Made by a program: the position numbers and the translations under genes | From: Winogradskya humida | GTDB lineage: Bacteria; Actinomycetota; Actinomycetes; Mycobacteriales; Micromonosporaceae | Assembly: GCF_016862215.1 (NCBI RefSeq) | Contig: NZ_BOMN01000023.1 | Coordinates: 62,001 to 126,000, forward strand | Direction of reading: 5' to 3' | Length of the DNA: 64,000 nt | The notes under the pieces: generated by a model | The model's database searches: none | What the model saw: the letters and a program-made list of their open reading frames with translations, nothing else | Told to the model about the DNA's origin: nothing | Part shown: one piece after another, positions 52,289 through 61,765 of the stretch | How the letters are laid out: each line of letters begins with the position of its first letter | How positions within the stretch are numbered: the first letter of the stretch is position 1

Positions 52289-53051
52289 CCACGACGAACG
52301 AGCTCTCCGGTCCCTGCTGCACCAGGAAGCGGAGCGGCACCGCCCGGACCGCGACGCCATGTTCGACCGGATCATCCAGAACCGCGCCGAGCCTGCCCGC
52401 CGCCCGGCCCTGATCCGGCTGCGCCCCCTCGCGTCGGCGTTCGGTGTCGTGGCCGTCCTGGTCGGTGGCGTCGCCGGCGTCCGCCTCGCGTCGAGCGACG
52501 ACAACGGCACGGACCAGGTCGCCGCGCCCACCGCGTCGGTCTTCACCCCGTCGGCCCCGGCCCGGCCGTCGCCCTCCCCGTCGGCGTCGCCGTCCGGTTC
52601 ACCCTCGACGTCCTCCCACAAGCCGCAGGTCTCGACGTCGAGCGGCGTGTCCCACCGCGCCACGACCAAGGACGGCTACCTGTCGTCGCAGTCGCTGCTC
52701 GACCCGGGCTCGAACCCCAACTGGACCCAGAACAACGTCGTCCTGACGACCACCAGGACGATCACCGAGCTCGACGTGACCATCACGGTGGCGAAGACCG
52801 ACAAGGTGGAGCACACGGGCCGCTGGACGTCGATCCCCGAGAACATGATGACCATCACGGTGACCCAGCAGGCCGACAAGGACACCTACCGCTTCGTCCT
52901 GCTCCCCGGCGGCGAGATCGCGCCGGGGTCGTACACGTTCGCCGCCCAGTACAACCACCCCGCGGCGAAGCACACGCTGACCGGGGACAAGTACGTCGTC
53001 ACGGCCCGGGCCTCGAAGACGGAAGCCAAGGTCACGGGCGGGTTCAAATAG
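52281..53051 (+). CDS. Membrane protein, putative anti-sigma partner
   Basis: A 256-residue protein. The N-terminal cytoplasmic ~45 residues (MRDHDERALRSLLHQEAERH) are followed by one membrane helix (ASAFGVVAVLVGGVAGVRLA). A Ser/Pro-rich linker and a ~130-residue extracellular beta-rich domain (LDVTITVAKTDKVEHTGRW, MMTITVTQQADKDTYRFVL) follow. The translation overlap with the sigma factor and this topology suggest an anti-sigma protein, although no zinc-binding HxxxCxxC motif is present, so it would be a non-ZAS type. Confidence 0.8.
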   Translation: MRDHDERALRSLLHQEAERHRPDRDAMFDRIIQNRAEPARRPALIRLRPLASAFGVVAVLVGGVAGVRLASSDDNGTDQVAAPTASVFTPSAPARPSPSPSASPSGSPSTSSHKPQVSTSSGVSHRATTKDGYLSSQSLLDPGSNPNWTQNNVVLTTTRTITELDVTITVAKTDKVEHTGRWTSIPENMMTITVTQQADKDTYRFVLLPGGEIAPGSYTFAAQYNHPAAKHTLTGDKYVVTARASKTEAKVTGGFK

Positions 53052-53616
53052 CCTTCGCCAGCGCGTCCAGGGTCACGCCGACGATGGCGCGCAGCTGGGC
53101 GGCGCTCGCCCCGGTGCGGCTCATGACGGCGAGGGACTGGTTGACGGCCGCGACGTGGACTGCGTACACATCGGCTGTCTGATCGGGCATTGTCTTGAAA
53201 GCGGCCCGCAGCCGCGTCTGCTGGAGTGTGATGGTCTCCCGGGCCCGCTCGGCCACGGCCGGACTGAGTGACGGGATCGCCATCGCGGTCTGGGCCGCCA
53301 GGCACCCGTCGGGCAGCCCCGGGTCGGCGATGCGTGCCAGGGTGACCTCGAAGAACGCCCGCGCGGCCGCGACAGGCTGATCACCGCCACCGGACAGCGC
53401 GGCATCGAAGCGCTCGCCGTAACGGGTGACGTAGCGATCGAGGCACCGCAGGAACAGCGCATCCTTCCCGCCGAACGACGAGTAGAGCGAGCTCCGGTTG
53501 AGCCCGGTCACCCGCGACAGATCGTCCACCGACGTGTCGGCATACCCCGCCCGCCAGAACTGGATCATGGCGGCCTCGAGTGCCGTGTCGACGTCGAACT
53601 GCTTCCTGCCTGCCAT
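53044..53616 (-). CDS. TetR family regulator
   Basis: A 190-residue protein starting MAGRKQFDVDTAL. HTH: ALEAAMIQFWRAGYADTSVDDLSRVTGLNRSSLYSSFGGKDALFLRCLDRY. The C-terminal domain has CLAAQTAMAIPSL, typical of the group with a conserved Cys near the ligand pocket. It converges with an 8-base overlap on the previous gene and diverges from the hydrolase, with a 9-bp inverted repeat between. Confidence 0.9.
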   Translation of the reverse strand: MAGRKQFDVDTALEAAMIQFWRAGYADTSVDDLSRVTGLNRSSLYSSFGGKDALFLRCLDRYVTRYGERFDAALSGGGDQPVAAARAFFEVTLARIADPGLPDGCLAAQTAMAIPSLSPAVAERARETITLQQTRLRAAFKTMPDQTADVYAVHVAAVNQSLAVMSRTGASAAQLRAIVGVTLDALAKAI

Positions 53617-53631
53617 GACCCTGATCATATT

Positions 53632-53655
53632 ATCTTGAACTGTTTGGTTCAAGAT
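53632..53655. promoter_or_regulatory. TetR operator ATCTTGAAC-N6-GTTCAAGAT
   Basis: A perfect 9+9 inverted repeat in an AT-rich patch between the TetR and hydrolase starts, clearly a regulator site for both. Confidence 0.75.
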
Positions 53656-53672
53656 GGCTTACGCTGCCTCCC

Positions 53673-54520
53673 ATGACTGCTCTCACCCACCACCGGTCCA
53701 CCCTCCACGCCGTCGAAAGCGGCGCCCCGGGCAGTCCGGCGATCGTGCTGCTCGCGGGCTCCCCCAGACCTGGCAGGCCTGGCGCAAGGTGATGCCCACC
53801 CTGGCCGGGCGGTTCCACGTCATCGCCGTCGACCTGCCCGGCCAAGGCGACTCCGGGCGGCCCCCGGGCAGCTACGACACGCACACGGCCGCCGCTTCGG
53901 TCCATGCCGCCGTGCAGTCGCTCGGTGTCTCGTCCTACTGGCTGGCCGGCCACGACATCGGCGCGTGGGTCGCGTTCTCCCAAGCCCTGCAGTTCGAGGA
54001 TCAGATCCGCGGCGTCGCCCTGCTCGACGCCGGCATCCCAGGCATCACCTTGCCCGACTCGATCCCGACGGACCCGGCCCGCGCGTGGAAGACCTGGCAT
54101 TTCGCGTTCCACCTCGTGCCCGACCTGCCGGAGGTCCTGCTCACCGGCCGCGAACGCGAATACGTCGCGTGGTTCCTGAAGACCAAGTCCCTCGCCGCAG
54201 ACGCCTTCAGTGACCAGGAAATCGACCTGTACGCCGCATCCCTCGCCGCCGAGGGCGGCCTCCACGCCGCCCTGGCCTACTACCGCGACGCCGCCGAGTC
54301 CGCGCGCAAGAACCACGAGGCCCTCGCCCGCAAGCTGCTCACGCTCCCGGTCCTGGGCATCTCCAGCAGCCACGGCTCCATCCCCGACATGGCCGCCTCC
54401 CTCAAACCCTGGGCCCCCACCGTCACCGGCATCACCATCGCCGACGCCGGCCACTTCATCCCCGACGAGCAACCCGCCGTGGTCGCCGCCGCCCTGACCG
54501 ACTTCTGCCGGCTTGCATAA
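53673..54520 (+). pseudogene. Alpha/beta hydrolase (epoxide hydrolase/dehalogenase type) with a -1 frameshift
   Basis: From ATG 53673 the frame reads MTALTHHRSTLHAVE and SPAIVLLAG, then breaks near 53760. The next frame carries on PQTWQAWRKVMPTLAGRF to the stop at 54520. One missing base before a C-run (GGCTCCCCCAG) explains it; restoring a T gives LLAGFPQTWQAW. The body has nucleophile Asp in AGHDIGAWVAFSQ, later acidic residues, and His in DAGHFIPDEQPA, like epoxide hydrolases. The usual His-Gly oxyanion motif is Ala-Gly here. It may be a sequencing slip, a true pseudogene, or a programmed site. Confidence 0.8.
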
Positions 54521-54521
54521 C

Positions 54522-55319
54522 TGCACGGCGCGATCGACGCGCTGCTCGCTCTCGGGCGGGAGCGGCGGATCCCGGTGGTGATCGATGAGTTCCCCTACCT
54601 GGTGGCTGCCAACGCGCAGCTTCCGTCGATCATCCAGAACGCGTTCGCACCGTTGCGCGCCGAGCGTGACTCCAGCCGTGCCTGTCTGCTGCTCTGTGGT
54701 TCGGCCATGTCGTTCATGGGGCGGCTGCTCAGCGGCAATGCGCCGCTGCGTGGCCGGGCCGGGCTGGAGCTGGTCGTGCCCACCCTCGACCGTCAGCTCG
54801 CCGCGGAGTTCTGGGGTGTGGACGACCCGGCCACCGCGTTGAAGATCAACGCGATCGCCGCCGGGAACGCGAACCGTGGCGGCATCGCGTCCTACCTGGG
54901 CCGTAAATCCGGCGACCTGGCCCACCCGCTGACCGTCCTCGAGGGCTGCGGTCTCATCGCCCGCGAACCCGACGTGTTCAAGGACAACCGGACCAGCTTC
55001 CGGATCGCGGAACCGCTGGTGACGTTCTACCACGCGGTCATGCGGCCATCTGGTCCGACCTCGAACACACCCGGGACGCGACCCGGCTGTGGCAGCGCAG
55101 CCGCCGGCGTTTCGTCGGCAACGTGCTCGGCCCGCACTTCGAGCATCTGTGCCGCCGCTGGACCCGGCACATGGCACCACCGGAACTGCTCGGCGACTAC
55201 CCGAACCGCGTCGGCAGCGGCACGGTCAACGACGCGAGCAACAAGACGTCGAACGAGCCGGATGTCCGGGCATCGTGCTGGTCGGCGCCGCCGATCTCTG
55301 CCGGCGGGCGTCTCAGTAG
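54522..55319 (+). pseudogene. Relic of an archaeal-type AAA ATPase with DUF234
   Basis: The stretch starts without Walker A. It reads RIPVVIDEFPYLVAANAQLPSI, LLLCGSAMSFMGRLLSG, ELVVPTLDRQLAAEFWG, then jumps to NAIAAGNANRGGIASYLGRKS, losing roughly 70 residues of the usual protein. A frameshift near 55038 continues in another frame (WSDLEHTRDATRLWQRSRRRF, NVLGPHFEHLCRRWTRHM), and another near 55270 gives GIVLVGAADLCRRA. At least four lesions are visible, so the gene is dead. Confidence 0.8.
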
Positions 55320-55735
55320 GCGAAGTGCAGGGTGCGCATGCGGTTCATCACCGTGACCGCTGTGTCGGCGGGGAGGGTCTCCGGCGTGAATTCGGTGCTG
55401 GGGAGGATGTCGTCGAGGGCTGCCCGGAGGCTGGGGGAGTTGGCGTCGAGCAGGCCCATGGTCCAGTCGGGGAAGCTTCGCTGGGGGATGTCCTGGACGG
55501 CGACCAGTGCCACGTGGTCGTGACGGGCGTCCTGGGAGATGGCGGCGAAGGTTTCGGTGACCTGTTCGCGGTCGCCTTCCAGGCATTGCATGAAGCAGTC
55601 GCGGTTGAAGAGCAGGACGCCGGTGAGGTCCTGGCGTGCGTTGTTGGCCCGGGCCTGGTCGCGGATGCCGAAGATCGCTTCGGGGCGCAGGTCCGTGTTC
55701 TTCCTGCTGCAGTAGATCAGCTGCGTCAGGCTCAT
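55313..55735 (-). CDS. Stand-alone BLUF blue-light photoreceptor
   Basis: A 140-residue protein. BLUF flavin-site residues: Tyr in LTQLIYCSR, Asn in LLFNRD, Gln in CFMQCLEGDREQV, and DWTMGLL with the conserved Trp and Met. No output domain is attached, so it must act through a partner, as in PixD-type proteins. The start is ATG 55735. It overlaps the end of the ATPase relic by a few bases. Confidence 0.9.
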   Translation of the reverse strand: MSLTQLIYCSRKNTDLRPEAIFGIRDQARANNARQDLTGVLLFNRDCFMQCLEGDREQVTETFAAISQDARHDHVALVAVQDIPQRSFPDWTMGLLDANSPSLRAALDDILPSTEFTPETLPADTAVTVMNRMRTLHFAY

Positions 55736-55756
55736 TCCCCGACGGTAATACGTGGT

Positions 55757-55866
55757 TCAGGCGGGCAGTGGGGTTTCGCAGTTGTAGCAGTAGTAGTCGT
55801 CGTCCTTCACCACGGTGAGCTCGCCACAGGTGGCGCAGTGACGGAAGATGAACTCGGTGGTGAAGT
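55757..55866 (-). pseudogene. Zinc-ribbon mini-protein lacking a start codon
   Basis: Read on the minus strand, the frame ending at 55757 encodes FIFRHCATCGELTVVK then DDDYYCYNCETPLPA and a stop. The two Cys pairs (CxxC ... CxxC) are a rubredoxin-like zinc knuckle. No ATG, GTG or TTG starts in this frame between the xylanase end and the first Cys. It is either a truncated gene or one using a rare start. The coding quality is otherwise good. Confidence 0.5.
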
Positions 55867-55922
55867 GGCCGGGGGAACCCGCGGGAGGTCCGCGGGTCCC
55901 ACGTAGGTGTAGGCGAGCACGG

Positions 55923-57251
55923 TCAGACCGTAGTGCAGGCCGTCGCGTTGACGGTGAAGGCCGTGGGGGCGGGGTTGGTGCCCGACCAGGAGGCGTTGAA
56001 GCCGAGGGAGACCGTGCCGCCCGGGGCGACCGCGCCGTTCCAGGAGGCGTTGGTCAGTGTGGCCTGGGGGCCGGGCTGGACCAGGACGGAGTTCCAGGAC
56101 TGGGTGATCGTCTGGCCGGCGGTGTAGGCGAAGGCGAGTTGCCAGCCGGACCAGGCGGTGGTGCCGGTGTTGGTGAGGGTGACGGTGCCCGTGAAGCCGG
56201 TGTTCCATTGGCTGGACACCGAGTAGGCAGCCTTGCAGGGCGCGGCCGGGGCCACGCCGCCCAGGGCTTCGGCGACCGCCTGGTAGGCCGGTTTGGGCTG
56301 GTAGTTCTCGTCCCAGAGCAGGGCCGCGCCCTGGCCGGGGAAGACGTCGGGGATCCAGGAATACTTGTCCGTGACGCCCCAGGTGGTCACGCCCTGGCAG
56401 CGGGTCACGGCCAGGCAGGCCGTCACCACCGAGCGGTAGTCGGCTGCCTGCTGGGCGAGTTTGGCCGCGTCCGACGGGGTGGCCATGCGGATGTCGAGTT
56501 CGGTGATGCGCACGTCGACGCCGAGGTCGGCGAAGCGCTGGAGGTTGGCCTTCAGGTCGCCGGGGACCTGGCCGAGGATCAGATGGGCCTGAAAACCTAC
56601 ACAATCGATGGGTACGCCCTGAGCTTTGAAATCGCGTACCAGGTTGTAGACAGCGGTACTTTTCGCGCCGATGTTCTCGATGTTGTAGTCGTTGATGCAC
56701 AGTTTCGCGCCGGGGTCCGCCGCGCGGGCGGCCTGGAACGCCTCGGCGATGTAGCCGTCGCCGAGCTTGTCCTGGAACGGCGTCGACCTTCTGACCCCGC
56801 CGCTGTCGGAGAACGCCTCGTTGACCACGTCCCACGACGACACCTGACCCTTGAAGTGGGTGGCGACGGTGGTGATGTGGTTGAGCATGGCGGCGCGCAG
56901 TGCGGTCGCGTCGAGGGCGGAGACCCAGGACGGGAGCTGGTTGTGCCATACGAGGGTGTGACCGTAGAGCTCCTTGCCGGTGCTCTGCGCGTACGTGGCC
57001 ACGGCGTCGCCGTCGGTCCAGCGGAACTGGTTCTGCGTGGGCTCGGTGGCGTCCCATTTCATGGCGTTCTCGGGGACGACGAGATTGAACTCGTTGTCCA
57101 CGATGGTCTTGTAGGCGGTCTCGCTGAGCCGGGCGGGGGCGAGCGCGACGCCGATGTCGATGCCCCTGGCCGTGGCGAGGGAGGCGAGCGTCGGGGCCTG
57201 TAAAGGCGACAGGCTGAGGACGGCCGCGAGGACCGTGGCTAGAAAGGGCAT
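55923..57251 (-). CDS. Secreted GH10 endo-1,4-beta-xylanase with CBM2
   Basis: A 442-residue protein; ATG 57251 is chosen because GGAGGAG lies just upstream (ATG 57266 is in frame). Signal peptide residues 1-24. GH10: [26 protein letters not shown], acid/base Glu in [10 protein letters not shown], nucleophile Glu in RITELDIRM, and [15 protein letters not shown]-terminal CBM2 ([20 protein letters not shown] ... TVNATAC) binds cellulose. It diverges from the GH48 gene, sharing CebR-like operators. Confidence 0.95.
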   Translation of the reverse strand: MPFLATVLAAVLSLSPLQAPTLASLATARGIDIGVALAPARLSETAYKTIVDNEFNLVVPENAMKWDATEPTQNQFRWTDGDAVATYAQSTGKELYGHTLVWHNQLPSWVSALDATALRAAMLNHITTVATHFKGQVSSWDVVNEAFSDSGGVRRSTPFQDKLGDGYIAEAFQAARAADPGAKLCINDYNIENIGAKSTAVYNLVRDFKAQGVPIDCVGFQAHLILGQVPGDLKANLQRFADLGVDVRITELDIRMATPSDAAKLAQQAADYRSVVTACLAVTRCQGVTTWGVTDKYSWIPDVFPGQGAALLWDENYQPKPAYQAVAEALGGVAPAAPCKAAYSVSSQWNTGFTGTVTLTNTGTTAWSGWQLAFAYTAGQTITQSWNSVLVQPGPQATLTNASWNGAVAPGGTVSLGFNASWSGTNPAPTAFTVNATACTTV

Positions 57252-57272
57252 GGGGGACTCCTCCATCGCGAA

Positions 57273-57284
57273 GAAGCGCTCCCA
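57273..57284. promoter_or_regulatory. CebR-like operator next to the xylanase
   Basis: GAAGCGCTCCCA, one full half and one degenerate half of the TGGGAGCGCTCCCA palindrome, 22 bases from the xylanase start. It should mediate cellobiose-responsive repression. Confidence 0.65.
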
Positions 57285-57396
57285 CGACGGTGGCTGTCTC
57301 TATGGGTACTCACCTCTGCCGCCGCTGTCAACATAGGCGCCAATCGATTTGTTTGTTTCGTTCTCTTGACAAGCAGATGAACGACGCCGACATTCA

Positions 57397-57410
57397 TGGG
57401 AGCGCTTCCA
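57397..57410. promoter_or_regulatory. CebR-like operator next to the GH48 gene
   Basis: TGGGAGCGCTTCCA differs by one base from the cellulose-utilisation operator TGGGAGCGCTCCCA. It lies 52 bases before the GH48 start. Confidence 0.75.
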
Positions 57411-57461
57411 CGGTCACAGCTTTCGATCCCGCAGCCCGTCCCTGCAGAGAGAGAAGCCCCT

Positions 57462-60365
57462 ATGCGACACAGAACAGGCAGGGCCCTCGGCGCCGCGTTG
57501 CTCGGCGCCGGGCTGGTCCTCGTCGCCGCCCCGCCGCCCGCGCAGGCCGCCGCCGCCTGCAGCGTGGTCTACAAGGTCCAGAGCCAGTGGACCGGCGGCT
57601 TCACCGGCGACATCGCCATCACCAACACCGGTGACCCGGTCACCAGCTGGAAACTCGAGTACGACTTCCCCGACGCCGGGCAGAAGGTCACCCAGGGCTG
57701 GAGCGGCACGTACGCGCAGACCGGCACCCACGTCACGGTGAACAACGTCGCGTGGAACGGCGGGCTCGGCACCGGCGCGAGCGTGAGCACCGGCTTCAAC
57801 GCCACGTTCACGTCCGCGAACCCGTTACCGACCGCGTTCACGCTCAACGGCACCGCGTGTAACGGGGCTGTGGCCGCGCCGACCGTGGCGATCAGCAGCC
57901 CCGCCGCGAACACCCGCTACACCGCGCCGGCCTCGATCCCGATCACCGCCACCGCGACGGCCGGCACCGGGCGTACGGTGAGCAAGGTCGAGTTCTACCA
58001 CGACGGGCTGCTGCTCGGGTCCGACACGTCCGCGCCGTACGCGTACACGTGGGCCAGCGTCCCCGCCCAGGCCGCCGCGTACCACGTCCAGGCGGTGGCC
58101 TTCGACTCCGCGGGAGTGCGCAGCACAACGGCCGACGTCCCGGTCTTCGTCGACGCCTCCGCGAACCCGGCCGTCGTCACGGACTCCACAAGCGTCACCG
58201 TTTCGCCAGGTAAAACGGCGACGTTCAAGGTGTCGCTGTCCAAGGCGCCGACGGCGAGCACGACCGTCGCCGTCGCGCGTACCGCCGGGGTCACCACCGT
58301 CTCCGCCGCACCCGCGTCGCTGACCTTCACCACGGCGAACTGGAACACTCCGCAGACCGTGACCGTCACCGCGACGGCCGCCGCCGCGGTGAACACGAAC
58401 GCCACGTTCTCCGCGACCGGCACCGGCCTGACCGCCGCGACAGTGCTCGCCAGCGTGGTCGCGGAGGGTAGCGCCGACGCCCGGTTCACCCAGCTCTACA
58501 ACGACATCAAGAACCCGGCGAACGGCTACTTCAGCCCCGAGGGCGTGCCGTACCACTCGATCGAGACGCTGATCGACGAGGCGCCCGACCAGGGACACGA
58601 GACGACGTCCGAGGCGTTCAGCTACTGGCTGTGGCTCGAGGCCGAGCACGGCCGCGTGACGCAGGAGTGGGCGCCGTTCAGCTCGGCGTGGCAGACGATG
58701 GAGAAGTACATCATCCCGTCGCACGCCGACCAGCCCACCAACGACAAGTACGACCCGTCGAAGCCCGCAACGTACGCCGCCGAGCACCCGCTGCCGTCGC
58801 AGTACCCGTCGCAGCTGGAGCCCAGCGTCAGCGTCGGGACGGACCCGCTCGCCAACGAGCTGAAGACCACGTACGGCACCCCCGACGTGTACGGCATGCA
58901 CTGGCTGCTCGACGTCGACAACGTCTACGGCTTCGGGCACTGCGGTGACAAGACGACCCGGGTCGCGTACATCAACACGTTCCAGCGGGGCCCGCAGGAG
59001 TCGACGTTCGAGACCGTGCCGCAGCCGTCGTGCGACACGTTCGCGGCCGGTGGCCCCAACGGTTACCTCGACCTGTTCACCAAGGACACGTCGTACGCCA
59101 AGCAGTGGAAGTACACCAACGCCCCGGACGCGGACTCGCGCGCGGTGCAGGCGGCGTACTGGGCGTACACCTGGGCCACCGAGCAGGGCAAGGGCTCGCA
59201 GATCTCCGCCGCCGTGGCCAACGCCGCGAAGATGGGTGACTACCTGCGCTACTCGTTCTACGACAAGTACTTCAAGAACCCGGGCTGCACCTCGACCGGC
59301 TGTGCTCCCGGCACCGGCAAGAGCAGCTCCAACAACCTGATGTCCTGGTACTACGCGTGGGGCGGCGCCACCGACACGGCGGCCGGCTGGGCGTGGCGGA
59401 TCGGCTCCAGCACGAGCCACTTCGGCTACCAGAACCCGATGGCGGCGTACGTGCTGTCGACCTCGAGCGCGCTGACGCCGAAGTCGTCCACCGCCAAGGC
59501 GGACTGGGCTGCCAGCCTTTCCCGCCAGGTCGAGTTCTACCAGTGGCTGCAGTCGGCCGACGGTGGCATCGCCGGCGGCGCGACCAACAGCTGGAACGGC
59601 GCGTACGAGGCACCCCCCGCGGGCACCCCGACGTTCTACGGGCTGTCGTACGTCGAGGCCCCGGTCTACGAGGACCCGCCGTCGAACCGCTGGTTCGGCA
59701 TGCAGACGTGGTCGCTCGAACGCCTCGCCGAGTACTACTACCTCTCCGGCGACGCCAAGGCGAAGGCGGTGCTCGACAAGTGGGTGCCGTGGGCGCTGGA
59801 CAACTCCACCATCTCCGCCACGAGCTTCGCGATCCCATCGGACCTGGCGTGGTCGGGCAAGCCGGACACGTGGAACCCGTCGAGCCCGTCGGCGAACAGC
59901 AGCCTGCGCGTCACGGTGACCAGCAAGGGCCAGGACCTCGGTGTGGCCGGGTCGTACGCGAAGCTGCTCACCTACTACGCCGCGAAGTCCGGTGACACCC
60001 GGGCGAAGACGGCCGCGAAGGGACTGCTCGACGCGATCTGGTCGTACAAGGACAGCAAGGGCGTCTCGGTCACCGAGACCCGCGCCGACTACAACCGGAT
60101 GGACGACGTCTACAACGCCTCCACCGGTCAGGGCATCTACATCCCGCCGGGCTGGACCGGCACGATGCCCAACGGCGACGCGATCAAGCCCGGGGTCTCG
60201 TTCCTCGACATCCGTTCCTTCTACAAGAACGACCCGGACTGGCCCAAGGTCCAGTCGTACCTGGCCGGTGGCGCCGCCCCGACCTTCAACTACCACCGCT
60301 TCTGGGCACAGGTCGACGTAGCCACCGGTTACGCGGAGTACGGCCGGTTGTTCCCGAACGGTTGA
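57462..60365 (+). CDS. Secreted GH48 cellobiohydrolase with CBM2 and Ig-like module
   Basis: A 967-residue protein, ATG 57462 after AGAGAGAAG. Signal peptide ~1-33. CBM2 ~34-135 ([20 protein letters not shown]). An Ig-like module ~140-230 ([36 protein letters not shown]) and a Calx/PKD-like linker region up to ~340. GH48 catalytic barrel to the end, with [20 protein letters not shown], the acid Glu in [14 protein letters not shown], and [12 protein letters not shown]. It is a processive enzyme cutting cellobiose from chain ends, and a hallmark of true cellulolytic bacteria. Confidence 0.95.
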   Translation: MRHRTGRALGAALLGAGLVLVAAPPPAQAAAACSVVYKVQSQWTGGFTGDIAITNTGDPVTSWKLEYDFPDAGQKVTQGWSGTYAQTGTHVTVNNVAWNGGLGTGASVSTGFNATFTSANPLPTAFTLNGTACNGAVAAPTVAISSPAANTRYTAPASIPITATATAGTGRTVSKVEFYHDGLLLGSDTSAPYAYTWASVPAQAAAYHVQAVAFDSAGVRSTTADVPVFVDASANPAVVTDSTSVTVSPGKTATFKVSLSKAPTASTTVAVARTAGVTTVSAAPASLTFTTANWNTPQTVTVTATAAAAVNTNATFSATGTGLTAATVLASVVAEGSADARFTQLYNDIKNPANGYFSPEGVPYHSIETLIDEAPDQGHETTSEAFSYWLWLEAEHGRVTQEWAPFSSAWQTMEKYIIPSHADQPTNDKYDPSKPATYAAEHPLPSQYPSQLEPSVSVGTDPLANELKTTYGTPDVYGMHWLLDVDNVYGFGHCGDKTTRVAYINTFQRGPQESTFETVPQPSCDTFAAGGPNGYLDLFTKDTSYAKQWKYTNAPDADSRAVQAAYWAYTWATEQGKGSQISAAVANAAKMGDYLRYSFYDKYFKNPGCTSTGCAPGTGKSSSNNLMSWYYAWGGATDTAAGWAWRIGSSTSHFGYQNPMAAYVLSTSSALTPKSSTAKADWAASLSRQVEFYQWLQSADGGIAGGATNSWNGAYEAPPAGTPTFYGLSYVEAPVYEDPPSNRWFGMQTWSLERLAEYYYLSGDAKAKAVLDKWVPWALDNSTISATSFAIPSDLAWSGKPDTWNPSSPSANSSLRVTVTSKGQDLGVAGSYAKLLTYYAAKSGDTRAKTAAKGLLDAIWSYKDSKGVSVTETRADYNRMDDVYNASTGQGIYIPPGWTGTMPNGDAIKPGVSFLDIRSFYKNDPDWPKVQSYLAGGAAPTFNYHRFWAQVDVATGYAEYGRLFPNG

Positions 60366-60371
60366 TGAGCA

Positions 60372-60411
60372 GGGCCCGGGGCGCGGCTTCCATCCCCGCG
60401 TCTCGGGCCCC
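60372..60411. terminator. Stem-loop after the GH48 gene
   Basis: GGGCCCG (60372-60378) pairs with CGGGCCC (60404-60410), and CGCGG with CCGCG inside, seven bases after the stop. It is a likely intrinsic terminator without T-run. Confidence 0.6.
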
Positions 60412-60470
60412 TTCCAAACCCGGGCTTGCCTTTCCGGGCATATGCCACGATCATTTCCTGGCGTCGCTCC

Positions 60471-60503
60471 CGTCCCGTCCCCTCCTCGCGAGGGGTCGGG
60501 ACG
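60471..60503. repeat. Strong hairpin upstream of the AbfB-domain gene
   Basis: CGTCCCGTCCCCTC and GAGGGGTCGGGACG pair with one mismatch around a 5-base loop, 34 bases before the ATG at 60537. It is either a second terminator or a 5'-UTR control element. Confidence 0.5.
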
Positions 60504-60536
60504 CGGTGCGTTTCCGCCGCCACGGAACGGATGTGC

Positions 60537-61466
60537 ATGTCCAAAGAGGATCCCTCGCAGACCACCGAGCTGCGAGTGGGTGGCTGGGTGCCGCCCGCGC
60601 CCCAGACCCCGCCCGGCTACCCGCCGATGATGGAGTCGTTCCTCGCCTCGGCGAGCGCCACGATCCCGCAGCAGGTCACGGATCTCCCGGTTCGCCCCGG
60701 TCTCTCCCGCAGCCGCCGCGGCACCGTGGTCGCCTGCTCGGCGCTCGCCGTCCTGCTCGTCACGGGCACGGTCGCGTGGCAATCGTCGCGGCCCGGTACG
60801 GCGAGCGGGCCGCGGTTCGTCACGCTGCCCACGGTGCCGACCGTCCCGGCCCTGCCGCTCACGGTCCCGTCGGCCTCCCCCTCGGCCTCCCACTCAGCGT
60901 CACCTTCGCCGTCGGCGTCGGCGTCCCCCTCGCCTTCCGCGTCGAAGTCGGCATCACCCTCGGCGTCGCCGTCCTCACTCGCCCCGTCGGCGTCCGCTCC
61001 GTCTACAAAGCCGACAAAAGCCCCTACGGTCGCGCCGCCCGCAGGACCATTCTCCATCGGTACGCGCATCGGCCTCGAACCGTCCGGAATGTCGGGCTAC
61101 CGCGTCCGCCACCGCGACTACCGCGCCCGCGTCGACCGGATCGGCAGCACCAGCTCATCGCTCGAGCGCGCCGACTCGACGTTCACCGTGCGCGCCGGTC
61201 TCGCCGACAGCGCTTGCGTGTCGTTCGAATCGACCAACTACCCCGGCTACTACCTGCGCCACCGCAACGGCGAGATCTGGCTCGACCGCCGCCAGGGCAC
61301 GTCGCTCTACACCGCCGACGCGACCTTCTGCGCGACCAGCGGCCGTCAGGCGGGCACGGTCCTGCTGCACTCCAGCAACTACCCCGACCGCTACCTCTCC
61401 GTACGCCGCTCCCGCCTGCAGCTCAGCACCCAGCCAACCGCATTCACCGTACGCTCAGGGCTGTAA
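60537..61466 (+). CDS. Membrane-anchored AbfB (arabinofuran-binding) domain protein
   Basis: A 309-residue protein from ATG 60537. About 60 cytoplasmic residues, a membrane helix (GTVVACSALAVLLVTGTVAW), then a striking 75-residue Ser/Ala/Pro linker with SASPSPSAS-type repeats. The last ~135 residues form a beta-trefoil AbfB/CBM42 domain (YRVRHRDYRARVDRI, STNYPGYYLRHRNGEIWL, SSNYPDRYLSVRRSRLQL). No catalytic domain. It likely attaches arabinoxylan to the cell near the secreted hydrolases. Confidence 0.85.
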   Translation: MSKEDPSQTTELRVGGWVPPAPQTPPGYPPMMESFLASASATIPQQVTDLPVRPGLSRSRRGTVVACSALAVLLVTGTVAWQSSRPGTASGPRFVTLPTVPTVPALPLTVPSASPSASHSASPSPSASASPSPSASKSASPSASPSSLAPSASAPSTKPTKAPTVAPPAGPFSIGTRIGLEPSGMSGYRVRHRDYRARVDRIGSTSSSLERADSTFTVRAGLADSACVSFESTNYPGYYLRHRNGEIWLDRRQGTSLYTADATFCATSGRQAGTVLLHSSNYPDRYLSVRRSRLQLSTQPTAFTVRSGL

Positions 61467-61487
61467 CCGTCCACGTAGTCTGAGCCC

Positions 61488-61765
61488 ATGGCGGACCTGG
61501 ACGAGCAGGAAGCGCTGGCGCTCGTCGTGCGGCTGGCAACGGACAACGGCGTCGCGGGCCAACTACCCTTCGCGACGCCACCCGCCGCCTCGGCACCCTC
61601 GACCTGTCCGCTCCGAAGGAAGCCGTACCACCCACGCTCGACGCCGGCCCGGCCACCACCGCCCGCCTGATCGACGCCGTCACCGCGATCCTCCCGCACA
61701 TCGCCCGCCCCGGCACCACCTCCGCCGACGCCTCCACCCCCTTCACCACCCCGCACCGACGGTGA
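61488..61765 (+). pseudogene. Short frameshifted gene remnant
   Basis: The frame from ATG 61488 begins MADLDEQEALALVVRLATDN and then becomes Pro-rich. From about 61575, another frame reads LRDATRRLGTLDLSAPKEA and TTARLIDAVTAILPHIARPG up to TGA 61763. Joined, they make one plausible ~90-residue protein, so a frameshift is likely. Function unknown. Confidence 0.4.

Noticed and set aside
60426-60536. Longer start (60426) for the AbfB-domain protein
   Set aside because: Would translate through the strong hairpin and lacks a ribosome site; ATG 60537 has GGAACGG ahead.
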